NCBI RefSeq assembly: GCF_010119385.1
Contig: NZ_VFIE01000017.1
Coordinates: forward strand, 271,980 to 335,979
Reading direction: 5' to 3'
DNA from: Nesterenkonia haasae
GTDB lineage: Bacteria > Actinomycetota > Actinomycetes > Actinomycetales > Micrococcaceae
DNA: 64,000 nucleotides
Below the pieces are notes generated by a model that saw only the letters and a program-made list of their open reading frames with translations, made no database searches and was not told the DNA's origin. The number at the start of each line of letters is the position of its first letter. Within the stretch, counting starts at the first letter, position 1. The position numbers and the translations under genes were made by a program. Positions 49,066 to 58,919 of the stretch are shown here, one piece after another.

Positions 49066-51029
49066 GTGTCTCCTTCTGTGTGATCGAGGACCGCTGCCGG
49101 ACCACGATAGCGGGCTGCTTGGATGATGACGCTGAGGGCAAGCAGGATATAAATGACCCATACGGTGTTGACGAGGGTACCCGTGCCGTCCAGAGTGCCG
49201 AGCATGACACGAGTCGCCCCGATGATGAGAGATATGGCCAGCAGCGCCATGACAGTCAACTGCGGCCAGATTTCACGCCAGGGGACGCCACCTTCGGCTT
49301 TTCCATCTTTACGTGTAACCACGAAACCCAGGGGTTTTCCCAAAACTACGTTCGCGAAGGTCGTCCAACAAGCTTTGATCCACAGCGGAAAGAGCGCTAG
49401 AGAATACTGTTGGCCGCGCCACGTGCGCATTCCTCGAGCTACGTAGATGAACAATATCTGGTTAATCAAGAAATACGGCAGGAACCTCGCGAAGAACTCC
49501 ACGCTCCAGGCATTGACCGGCATCACACCAAGCATCAGATACATGATGGGCGCTGCCATGTACGCCAGGGCTGCGAAGCCCGCCAAGTAACTCCACATCG
49601 TTCCGAAGTACATCAGCCGCTGACCCGCCGATAGTCCCTTCTTGACGAGTGGGTTGTCACGCAGCATGACTTGGAGAGTCCCCTGGGCCCAACGCAACCG
49701 CTGTTTGAGCATGGTGTTGAGGTCTTCTGGGGCCAAGCCGCGGGCAAGGACTTCATGGTGGTAGACGCTGCGCCATCCCATCGAGTGCATTTGCATAGCA
49801 GTGGCCATATCCTCGGTGATAGAGATGGTGGCCAACGGCTGGACCGGTTGTGCTTCGTCAGGGCGGTCCACTCTGAGTTGCTCGAGCAATGCCACGACGG
49901 ACTCAACGGCGCCAAGCGGTGAATGTTCCTGAGCTGTGAGTGCATCAAGAGAAGCCTGATCAATCACGACCGCCCCGAGCTCCTCATCACGTTGAACAGG
50001 AACGTGACCGAGAGACTCCAGGTCTGCGTACATAGTGGCCAGGTCGTTCTCAAATAGGCGACGAGAGGCTGCCGTGGCAGCCTCTTGGACTCGGTAGACC
50101 ACTTCCGCAGCTGGTTCGCCTCGGCGGAAGTCCGCAAGTGACTCAGCTGTGAGGGCATGCAGTTGCTGAAGCTCTTCGCTCAGTTCAGGGATATTGTGGT
50201 GACGTTTGGCCTCCCGTCCCAGGAGTTTTTCGGCAGCGCGAAGTGTGCGCTTGGTGGATTCCTGAAGGTCGTGGACGTACCCCACGATCCCCAACTGCAT
50301 GAGGGCGTCTCGTCACAAAACAGCATTGGACCCACAGAAGAACGCTGCGTTCCACCCGTCTTTACCCTGCTGAATTGGACCGTAGAACAGCGGTGCCTGA
50401 CTTCCCAGCGGGTCAGCTTCGTCAACGTTGCTGAACCACTGCGGTGTCTGAACCAGAGCCACCTGCGGATCATCCGCGAAGTAACCCAATGTGCGGTGAA
50501 GAATAAGCGGATCGGGGACCTGGTCGGCATCAAGAATGAGGAGGAACTCACCATCAGTGCGAAACAGTGCATTGTTGAGGTTGCCAGCCTTGGCGTGACG
50601 AGGTTTGTCCAGCCAGTCCTGGGACCGGGTGATGTAACCTAGGCCCGCACTCTGTGCTGCGGCGGCCATCTCCGAGCGATCACCATCATCGAGGATCCAC
50701 GTCTTATGCGGGTAGGTGATCCTCTGGGCAGCCTGGGCAGTCTTCATCACCATTTCGATAGGTTCGTTGTATGTGGTGATGAGGACATCCACCGTGCCTT
50801 CAGGTGCAGATTTGGGGCCCTCTCTCTCCTTAGACTTCCACATAGTGGCTGCGAAAAGGAAGGTATCTATCAGGCTGAACGTTTCAGCCACGATCAGCGG
50901 GACGGCAATCCACCAGGCCTCCCAATTAACAGACTCGAGCCACCGCCAGGTGACGTAGTTAATGCCTGTCAGGACGGCTAGAACTGCCAGGATCCGAATG
51001 ATGATCATGCGCCGGGTCATGAATCGCAT
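49050..51029 (-). pseudogene. Cellulose-synthase-like GT2 membrane glycosyltransferase, interrupted by an in-frame UGA
   Basis: A processive beta-glycan synthase type. One frame of 659 codons is broken only by TGA at 50313-50315, in the conserved FFCGSNAVL-(R)RDAL stretch, where a single C-to-T change from CGA would explain it. Residues before the stop: two membrane helices (about 10-60), VDVLITTYNEP, WILDDGD, and LILDADQVP (residues 167-169, the DAD motif). After the stop: about 165 residues of mainly helical insertion, then SITEDMATAM (TED about 405), KQRLRWAQG (QxxRW about 443), and five or so membrane helices. No PilZ domain is visible. Start ATG 51029 or 51020 (ATGA overlap with the phosphatase stop). 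If the stop is real and not read through, the product lacks TED and QxxRW and is inactive. Confidence 0.85.
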
Positions 51030-52171
51030 CTCACAACTACGATGGTGACGTCATCTGTAGCTTTGGCAGTCTCTGCGAGGTTGAGAACCTGCTGTACTGC
51101 CATCTCTGGCTCGGTATCGCGGAAGAGACGTTCGATTTCTTGCTCGCCGGATTCGAGATTAATGATGTCTAGCAGTCCGTCGCTGCTGCAAATGAAAAGA
51201 TCACCCGGGTTGAGCTGAATAGAGGCTTCCTTATGCTCGGTTTCCATCCCCATCCCCAGGGGTAGGCCGTCAGTGCGGATCCGCTCCTGTTCGCCTGTGG
51301 TTCGCAAAACGAAACTGAGGTTGTGACCTGCATCCACGAAGGTCAGTTGCCCAGTAGAAACATCAAGTTCACTGTGAAAGGCAGTAACAAAGATGTTCAA
51401 GTCCCCGATTTCTTCTTCAAGGAGCTTGTCAGTCTCGGTGACAGCGCGTGATAGTGGGCGGTCCGGAGCTGTGCGCAGTGCGGCACGGACAGCTGAGGCG
51501 ACAATGCTTGGGCCCATTCCTTTGCCCATGACGTCCGCTACTGTCAGACGCAACCCGCGTTCAGAGCGGTGGAGGTCATGGAAGTCTCCCGCGATATCCC
51601 CGGCCGACCGCGCCCCGGCGGCCACTGTGTAGCCAGGGACCTGCGGGACGCTTCGTGGTCTGAGTGTTCGCTGTATGACAGCAAGGTCATCCAACTCAGA
51701 CTGCCTGGCCATTTCGGTTTGGACCCATAGGCTGAGGTCCTGAAGGAGGCCCCGCTGGCGCTCGTTAAGAACGCGAGGCGTAGTGTCCATAATGCACAGC
51801 GTGCCGACCTGTTCGCCGCAAGGCGCGTGAAGAGCGTTGCCTGCGTAGAACCTCAGGTGAGGATCGCCGGTCACAAAAGGACTAGCGGAGAATTCAGCGT
51901 CCTGTGAAGCGTCTTCGATCACGAGACTGCCGCCGCGGCGAAGTGTCGCGTCACAAAAGGAATCCGTCCGCGGAGCTTCAGGGCCGCCCAGGCCAATTTC
52001 TGATTTACGCCACTGACGTTCCCGGTCAATCAGCGTCACACTAACCATGGGAACTTGAAAGAGCTCCTGAGCGAGCCTCGTTACCCGGTCGATTCTTTCA
52101 TCGGGCGCAGTATCAAGGATTCGTAGCGAGTCAACGGCTTTTTGTCGGCGTTCCTCGTCTGATAACAACAT
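51017..52171 (-). CDS. GAF-SpoIIE (PP2C-type) serine/threonine phosphatase
   Basis: Signal-sensing phosphatase expected to dephosphorylate the STAS partner. The 384 residues have a GAF domain (about 15-160; RILDTAPDERIDRVTRLAQ, VSVTLIDRERQWRKSEIGL, FYAGNALHAPCGEQVGTLCI). A linker helix (SELDDLAVIQRTLRPRSVP) follows, then a SpoIIE domain (AGARSAGDIAGDFHDLH, VADVMGKGMGPSIVASAVR, FVDAGHNLSFVL, FICSSDGLLDI, DDVTIVVVR) with metal-binding Asp residues in place. ATG 52171 follows GGGAG; the frame extends upstream to 52339 without similarity. It opens the four-gene overlapping operon. Confidence 0.9.
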   Translation of the reverse strand: MLLSDEERRQKAVDSLRILDTAPDERIDRVTRLAQELFQVPMVSVTLIDRERQWRKSEIGLGGPEAPRTDSFCDATLRRGGSLVIEDASQDAEFSASPFVTGDPHLRFYAGNALHAPCGEQVGTLCIMDTTPRVLNERQRGLLQDLSLWVQTEMARQSELDDLAVIQRTLRPRSVPQVPGYTVAAGARSAGDIAGDFHDLHRSERGLRLTVADVMGKGMGPSIVASAVRAALRTAPDRPLSRAVTETDKLLEEEIGDLNIFVTAFHSELDVSTGQLTFVDAGHNLSFVLRTTGEQERIRTDGLPLGMGMETEHKEASIQLNPGDLFICSSDGLLDIINLESGEQEIERLFRDTEPEMAVQQVLNLAETAKATDDVTIVVVRCDS

Positions 52172-52262
52172 ATGCTCCCAAGCAATTCGAGCGGGTCCGA
52201 TCCCCGCAATCCTATCCTCTTGAATGTGCCGCTGACCTGTCGGCCAGCAGGTGGAGCTGAGA

Positions 52263-52961
52263 TCAAGTGTCTGAACGTATATCGCGCCACTCGTAGGAAG
52301 TCGGATTAAGTTCAGCGTCTCCACCGCTGAGCGTGGCAACCAGTGAGCTAAGCCTATGAAGCGCCGCGTGGTCGTCTGGAATGGCAGCGTCCATTATTGC
52401 CACCCCCGTTTGGGAGGTGTAGTCAACGTTGTTCACTGTGATGCTGGAATGCCTGAGCCGGTGCTCCCAGCGGCCAGCCTCCCCGATGGGAGCGACAAGC
52501 TGAAATGTGCGCATCCGTTGCCGCGCTCGAAAGGCATCGAGTTCACGCGCTTGTTCCAACGCTGTGACCACAGAGTCCGAGTAGGCACTTACCAGACCCC
52601 CGGCGCCCAGCAGCGTTCCACCGAACCACCGGATGACCACCACGCAAACGTCGCTGAAGTCCTGGCTGCCGCCGGGGGTCTCAGCTTTCATGAGCGCTTC
52701 CAGCATCGGTGCTCCGGCGGTACCTGAGGGTTCGCCGTCGTCATTTCCCCTCTGGTGCTGGCGGTCATGTCCGATGACCCAGGCAGAGCAACAGTGGCGG
52801 GCGCCGCTGTTCTCCTTCCGGAGCCTGTCGACGAGATCTTGGGCTTCGCCTGGTGACCGGGTCCGGCGCATGACAGTCAGAAACCGAGATCTTTTCCGAA
52901 CAAGCTCCGTCACCACCTCGACGTCGGGCGAGAGCACTGTATAGACCGAATCTGCAGGCAC
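52263..52961 (-). CDS. YigZ/IMPACT family protein
   Basis: Conserved protein of uncertain biochemical role, related to IMPACT and thought to act in translation-linked or proline-peptide functions. The 232-residue product has the family opening VVTELVRKRSRFLTVMRRTR, the signature region ARHCCSAWVIG, NDDGEPSGTAGAPMLEAL, and VVVIRWFGGTLLGAGGLVSA. A ferredoxin-like C-terminal domain is present. Start GTG 52961. A gap of 91 bases separates it from the phosphatase operon start, so it may share or precede that unit. Confidence 0.9.
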   Translation of the reverse strand: MPADSVYTVLSPDVEVVTELVRKRSRFLTVMRRTRSPGEAQDLVDRLRKENSGARHCCSAWVIGHDRQHQRGNDDGEPSGTAGAPMLEALMKAETPGGSQDFSDVCVVVIRWFGGTLLGAGGLVSAYSDSVVTALEQARELDAFRARQRMRTFQLVAPIGEAGRWEHRLRHSSITVNNVDYTSQTGVAIMDAAIPDDHAALHRLSSLVATLSGGDAELNPTSYEWRDIRSDT

Positions 52962-53036
52962 GGTTCCCCACTCTATGCCGGTCTCGCCAGGGTGGTAGAA
53001 AGTCTGCTGTGGTCCAGTCAGCGTGTGATGGAGTTC

Positions 53037-54065
53037 TCAGGAGGTTGAATAGTCGATGACAACGCGGCCATCGATCTTCCCGTGGTGCATCTCATCGAAC
53101 ACGGCGTTGATGTCCTTCAGGGGACGCTTGGAAATGGTCGGATGGATCAGCCCACGTGCGTAAAACTCGAGAGCTTCGACCATGTCCTGTCGGGTGCCCA
53201 CGATAGATCCGCGGATGGTGAGTCCCTTCAGGACGATGTCGAAAATAGGTGCGGGGAAGTCGCCAGGGGGTAGACCGTTGAACACAATGGTGCCGCCGCG
53301 TCGTGTCATGTTGATCGCCTGGCCGAACGCACTGGGGTGCACAGCAGTTACGAGAACTCCATGGGTCCCGCCCACCTGCTGTTGAATCTCATGGGCTGGG
53401 TCTACACCCATTGCATTGAGGCAGAGTTCGGCACCATGCCTTTTGGCGAGTGCGAGCTTGTCATCAGCGATGTCCACTGCGATGACCCGCATCCCCATTG
53501 CGACCGCGTATTGGACCGCAATATGGCCCAATCCACCGATCCCAGAGATCACGACCCATTGCCCCGGGCGCACATTGGTCAGCTTGAGCCCTTTATAGAC
53601 AGTCACGCCGGCACAGAGAACCGGGGCGATCTCATGGGGGTCTGAACCGGCAGGGATCAATGCCGCATATCGGGCGTCAACCAACATGTACTGTCCGAAG
53701 GACCCATCTGTTGAGTAGCCACCGTTGGTCTGCTCCTCGCACAGAGTCTCCCAACCGGTCCGGCAGTATTCACATGAGCCGCACGCGCTCCAGAGCCAGG
53801 CGTTTCCCACGACATCACCGACGGCGATATTGGTGACCTCGGCCCCTAGTTTCTCTACGATTCCCACTCCTTCGTGGCCCGGGATGAAAGGCGGAGTGGG
53901 CTTCACCGGCCAGTCTCCTTCCATGGCATGCAGGTCGGTGTGGCACACACCTGAGGCGATGAGTTTCACCAGTGCCTGATGAGGTGCTGGTTCTGGAAGC
54001 GGATACTCGGTGATAGTTAGATCTTTGCCGAAGTCTTCAACGACGGCTGCGGTCATGGTGGTCAT
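53037..54065 (-). CDS. adhP: Zinc-dependent alcohol dehydrogenase (AdhP type)
   Basis: Oxidises primary alcohols such as ethanol to aldehydes with NAD+. The 342-residue protein has the catalytic-zinc Cys/His in SGVCHTDLHAMEGDWP and GHEGVGIVEKLG, the structural zinc cluster CGSCEYCRTGWETLC, and the nucleotide-binding VVISGIGGLGHIAVQYAVAM. The length and motifs match bacterial AdhP. ATG 54065 has AAAGGAG six bases upstream; the frame open to 54143 is not conserved there. The GCAAC repeat about 60-75 bases upstream suggests control by the GAF regulator gene just before it. Confidence 0.94.
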   Translation of the reverse strand: MTTMTAAVVEDFGKDLTITEYPLPEPAPHQALVKLIASGVCHTDLHAMEGDWPVKPTPPFIPGHEGVGIVEKLGAEVTNIAVGDVVGNAWLWSACGSCEYCRTGWETLCEEQTNGGYSTDGSFGQYMLVDARYAALIPAGSDPHEIAPVLCAGVTVYKGLKLTNVRPGQWVVISGIGGLGHIAVQYAVAMGMRVIAVDIADDKLALAKRHGAELCLNAMGVDPAHEIQQQVGGTHGVLVTAVHPSAFGQAINMTRRGGTIVFNGLPPGDFPAPIFDIVLKGLTIRGSIVGTRQDMVEALEFYARGLIHPTISKRPLKDINAVFDEMHHGKIDGRVVIDYSTS

Positions 54066-54123
54066 GGCGGCTCCTTTGTCACAGGTGTGTACAAGTGGTG
54101 CCACTGACGTTATGTGCAAAAAG

Positions 54124-54139
54124 GTTGCGTTAGGGTTGC
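54124..54139 (-). promoter_or_regulatory. GCAAC-N6-GCAAC direct repeat upstream of adhP
   Basis: On the adhP coding strand, GCAAC occurs twice at an 11-base period (GCAAC-CCTAAC-GCAAC), 59-74 bases upstream of the ATG and overlapping the regulator's stop codon. The same half-sites at the same spacing occur 71-86 bases before the aldehyde dehydrogenase start. One helical turn between half-sites suits a tandem-binding regulator. Confidence 0.5.
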
Positions 54140-55320
54140 ACACTCGCCACTAGGGTGGCCCGCTGCGGGGAATCGGCAGGAAGGACACGCAGTGCGGTGT
54201 ACATCACCTGCTGGTCTGTCGCGGCTTCGCGGAGCTGCAGATATCGGCACAGCTCATCGGGACCACCGTCAGCGAGCAGGGCTTCGCGCAGAACGGCCGA
54301 TATGTGCTCCCTCAGGGAGCGAATGCCTGGAGCTTCAGAGGCTGGCAGCAGCGGGCCGGTGTACATATCTAAAGCAGCAGACCGGTCTCCCGCGGTGAGT
54401 GCAGTCATGGCGGTGAGGGCATCTAGGTCCACCGGAGCGGACAACCGGTAGGGCTTGGACTGAAGATCCAAACCAGCGGAGACCGGAGTGGACCGCAAGA
54501 ATCTGCGCAGACGGACGATCTCAGCTCGGAGCGTCACCTCATGGCCCATTTCGCCAAAGAGCAGTTCCGCCAACTCCCCGGCACTCAAACCCCTCTGGTG
54601 CTTCGTTGAATACCAGGCTAAGAGTGTGAGGATCTCCGCGTGGCGGAGGCAGAGTGTCTGGCGAGCTGTTCTAAGGCCCAGCTGCGGTTGCGCAGTGCCC
54701 AGTGTGGTCAGGTGAACCACCCCAGTGTCCGCAGGCAGTGACTTCAGCTCAGCTTCTGCGGCGGATACTGCGGCACAGACCAGAGCCAACGAGTGCGTGG
54801 CTACGGCTTTTTCGTCGCCTGTCAGATCTACCACGCCTAGTATCCTCCCGGTCTGAGGATGCCGGATGGGCGCAGCTGAGCAGGAGAACTGATGTGCCGA
54901 CGTCGCGAAGTGCTCATCCTGGTGAACTTGAGCTCCACGCCCTGTGGCTAGGGCTATACCGGGTGCCGAAGTGCCGATAGCTTCCTCTGACCAGGTGGCA
55001 CCAGGGTGGAAGGCCGAAGACTCTGCCCGTCGCAGTGAGGCACGGTCGCCATCAACCCACAGCAGTCGCCCAGCTGCATCTCCAATCGCAACTATCAGCC
55101 CGGCCTCGGCAGCTGGTTGAATCAGAAGTTTTTCGAACACCGGCAAAACGTGACGCAGGGGGTGCGACATCCGGTAGTCAGTAAGATCTGCGTCACTGAT
55201 ACCCACCGGCGCCACAGCACGCCCGGGATCAGCCAGGAACTGTGCCGATCGAATCCACGAATCACGCAGCAGAGGTTTCAGCACCTCCCACGTTTGGGGC
55301 TCGTCGGGGACAGCCTTCAT
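54130..55320 (-). CDS. GAF-domain transcriptional regulator with C-terminal winged helix
   Basis: Probable activator of the flanking alcohol and aldehyde dehydrogenases. The 396-residue protein has an AcoR-like N-terminus (LRDSWIRSAQFLADPGRAV), a GAF domain at about 70-190 (GLIVAIGDAAGRLLWVDGDR, WSEEAIGTSAPGIALATGRG, APIRHPQTGRILGVVDLTG), and then a winged-helix/OmpR-like DNA-binding segment (LCLRHAEILTLLAWYSTKHQ, GLSAGELAELLFGEMGHEVT, LRAEIVRLRRFLRS). AcoR relatives carry an AAA+ sigma-54 domain and a Fis helix; both are missing here, as expected in a lineage without sigma-54. AAGGAG precedes two adjacent ATGs; the second (55320) has the better spacing. Confidence 0.82.
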   Translation of the reverse strand: MKAVPDEPQTWEVLKPLLRDSWIRSAQFLADPGRAVAPVGISDADLTDYRMSHPLRHVLPVFEKLLIQPAAEAGLIVAIGDAAGRLLWVDGDRASLRRAESSAFHPGATWSEEAIGTSAPGIALATGRGAQVHQDEHFATSAHQFSCSAAPIRHPQTGRILGVVDLTGDEKAVATHSLALVCAAVSAAEAELKSLPADTGVVHLTTLGTAQPQLGLRTARQTLCLRHAEILTLLAWYSTKHQRGLSAGELAELLFGEMGHEVTLRAEIVRLRRFLRSTPVSAGLDLQSKPYRLSAPVDLDALTAMTALTAGDRSAALDMYTGPLLPASEAPGIRSLREHISAVLREALLADGGPDELCRYLQLREAATDQQVMYTALRVLPADSPQRATLVASVQP

Positions 55321-55394
55321 CATCCACTCCTTCCCGGGCCAAGAGTGTGCGGCACGTCACAGCTTACGCCACATATCTTCGGGCTCCGCCCGAT

Positions 55395-55410
55395 GCAACG
55401 TCGATGCAAC
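55395..55410 (+). promoter_or_regulatory. GCAAC-N6-GCAAC direct repeat upstream of the aldehyde dehydrogenase
   Basis: GCAAC-GTCGAT-GCAAC lies inside the longer tandem repeat CGATGCAAC (55391-55399 and 55402-55410), in the divergent region between the GAF regulator and the aldehyde dehydrogenase. It matches the repeat before adhP in half-site, spacing and orientation relative to the regulated gene. Confidence 0.55.
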
Positions 55411-55434
55411 TCCACGCACCATATGATGAAAATA

Positions 55435-55454
55435 ATAGTGATCCAAGTCACTAT
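55435..55454 (+). promoter_or_regulatory. Inverted repeat near the aldehyde dehydrogenase start
   Basis: ATAGTGA-TCCAAG-TCACTAT is a perfect inverted repeat with seven-base arms, 27 bases before the ATG. It may be a repressor operator or overlap the core promoter. It differs in sequence from the GCAAC repeats, so a second regulator is possible. Confidence 0.45.
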
Positions 55455-55480
55455 CTGTACTAGCCGACGAAGGAGTCGCC

Positions 55481-57004
55481 ATGACGGTCTATGCACAACC
55501 CGGCGCTGAAGGCAGCGTTGTCAGCTTCAAGTCACGCTACGAGAACTACATCGGAGGTGAGTGGGAGGCCCCGGTCAAAGGCCAGTACTTCGAAAACCCA
55601 TCCCCGGTCACAGGCAAGCCATTTACCGAGGTGGCCCGTTCAACGGCGGAAGACATTGAGCTAGCTCTCGACGCGGCCCATAAGGCAGCTCCCGCCTGGG
55701 GCAAGACGTCGGTGGCCGAACGCGCAGTGATCCTCAATAAGATCGCTGATCGTATTGAAAACAATCTCGAGATGCTCGCCGTGGCAGAAACTTGGGACAA
55801 CGGTAAGCCCGTTCGAGAGTGTCTCGCCGCAGATCTTCCGTTGGCTGTTGACCACTTCCGTTATTTCGCGGGAGCGATCCGGGCCCAGGAGGGCGGCAAC
55901 AGTGAGATCGACGCCACCACGGTGGCCTATCATTTTCATGAGCCTCTGGGAGTAGTCGGACAGATCATCCCCTGGAACTTCCCCATCCTGATGGCGGTCT
56001 GGAAACTTGCCCCGGCCCTCGCCGCTGGCAATGCGGTCGTTCTCAAACCTGCTGAGCAGACTCCAGTTTCAATCCTCCTCCTGATGGAGCTCGTCGGCGA
56101 TCTACTTCCTGAAGGTGTGATCAACGTCGTCAACGGTTTCGGCACCGAGGCGGGCGCACCACTGGCGTCCAGCCCCCGTATCCGGAAGATCGCCTTCACC
56201 GGAGAGACGACTACCGGCCGGCTGATCATGCAGTACGCGAGCCAGAACCTCATCCCTGTCACACTCGAGCTCGGCGGCAAGTCACCCAATATTTTCTTCG
56301 AAGACGTCGCCGCTCGCGATGACGCCTTCTATGACAAAGCTCTGGAGGGCTTCACCATGTTCGCCCTGAACCAGGGCGAGGTATGCACGTGTCCCTCCCG
56401 GGCGCTCATCCAATCGACCATCATTGACGAGTTCCTCGAGGCCGCGGTCGAGCGCACTAGGGCGGTCAGACAGGGAAACCCGCTGGACACGGAGACCCAG
56501 GTCGGCGCCCAAGCTTCGAATGACCAGTTGGAGAAGATCCTCAGCTACCTGGACATCGGCCAGAAGGAAGGCGCGGAGGTCCTCATCGGCGGCCATCAGG
56601 CCAACCTCGGAGGAGACCTGGCTGAGGGATACTACGTGGAGCCGACGATCTTCCGCGGACACAACTCGATGCGCATCTTCCAGGAGGAAATTTTCGGCCC
56701 CGTCGTGTCAGTGACGGAATTCTCAGATTACGACGACGCCATCTCTCTGGCCAATGACACGCTCTACGGCCTGGGAGCCGGGGTGTGGTCCAGGGAGCAG
56801 AACATTGCCTACCGCGCCGGTAGAGATATCCAGGCTGGCCGAGTCTGGACCAACTGCTACCACCAGTACCCCGCCCATGCCGCCTTTGGCGGGTACAAGC
56901 ACTCAGGGATCGGCCGCGAAAATCACCTGATGATGCTGGCCCACTACCAGCAGACCAAGAACCTCCTGGTGAGCTACTCGGAAGACAAACTCGGGTTCTT
57001 CTAG
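55481..57004 (+). CDS. NAD-dependent aldehyde dehydrogenase (ExaC/AldB type)
   Basis: Oxidises acetaldehyde and similar aldehydes to acids. The 507-residue protein has NIGGEW-like [32 protein letters not shown], the catalytic Glu in [13 protein letters not shown], the catalytic Cys in [14 protein letters not shown], and the C-terminal [18 protein letters not shown]. The CTC pair at the active site is typical of the ExaC/AldB branch acting on acetaldehyde. ATG 55481 follows AAGGAG by five bases. It is followed by a DUF779 gene, which commonly accompanies this branch, and together with adhP it completes alcohol oxidation to acetate. Confidence 0.95.
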   Translation: MTVYAQPGAEGSVVSFKSRYENYIGGEWEAPVKGQYFENPSPVTGKPFTEVARSTAEDIELALDAAHKAAPAWGKTSVAERAVILNKIADRIENNLEMLAVAETWDNGKPVRECLAADLPLAVDHFRYFAGAIRAQEGGNSEIDATTVAYHFHEPLGVVGQIIPWNFPILMAVWKLAPALAAGNAVVLKPAEQTPVSILLLMELVGDLLPEGVINVVNGFGTEAGAPLASSPRIRKIAFTGETTTGRLIMQYASQNLIPVTLELGGKSPNIFFEDVAARDDAFYDKALEGFTMFALNQGEVCTCPSRALIQSTIIDEFLEAAVERTRAVRQGNPLDTETQVGAQASNDQLEKILSYLDIGQKEGAEVLIGGHQANLGGDLAEGYYVEPTIFRGHNSMRIFQEEIFGPVVSVTEFSDYDDAISLANDTLYGLGAGVWSREQNIAYRAGRDIQAGRVWTNCYHQYPAHAAFGGYKHSGIGRENHLMMLAHYQQTKNLLVSYSEDKLGFF

Positions 57005-57043
57005 GCAAACCGGACAACCCACCTACAAGAAAGTGAGACAGCC

Positions 57044-57442
57044 ATGGATGCTGAGCGTGTCGCAGTAACAGATGAAGCTGCCGCTCTGCTCCGTCGACTT
57101 CGTGACGAGCACGGCAAGCCGCTGATGTTCCACCAATCCGGCGGATGCTGCGACGGCTCAGCACCCATGTGTTACACGCAGGGCACCTTCATGACCGGAC
57201 CTCAGGACGTTTTGCTGGGTGAATTGGAGCCCGGTACGCCTGAGTCGGTGCCGGTGTGGATATCCAAACCTCAGTATGAGTACTGGTCTCACACACACAT
57301 CACTATCGACGTCACGAAGGGGCGGGGGTCAGGCTTCAGCATTGAGGGGCCCACCGGGAACCGATTCATCGTCCGCTCCCGTCTTTTCACCGAAGAGGAG
57401 ACAGCGGCTCTCCCACCGGTGACCTTCGGCTCGCTGACCTGA
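57044..57442 (+). CDS. DUF779 family protein
   Basis: Function unknown; a 132-residue protein almost always encoded next to ExaC-type aldehyde dehydrogenases. Conserved parts are MFHQSGGCCDGSAPMCYTQG, with three cysteines close together, and then DVLLGELEPGTPESVPVWIS, HTHITIDVTKGRGSGFSIEG and NRFIVRSRLFTEEE. The cysteine cluster and His residues suggest metal binding. It lies 39 bases after the dehydrogenase stop and ends 13 bases before the convergent gdhA stop, with no hairpin between. Confidence 0.9.
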   Translation: MDAERVAVTDEAAALLRRLRDEHGKPLMFHQSGGCCDGSAPMCYTQGTFMTGPQDVLLGELEPGTPESVPVWISKPQYEYWSHTHITIDVTKGRGSGFSIEGPTGNRFIVRSRLFTEEETAALPPVTFGSLT

Positions 57443-57455
57443 ACCTCGGGATGGC

Positions 57456-58919
<1,464 letters not shown>

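Noticed and set aside
50301-50315. Frameshift in the GT2 gene
   Set aside because: Both parts are in the same frame (difference 729 bases, divisible by three); the break is a nonsense codon, not a frameshift.
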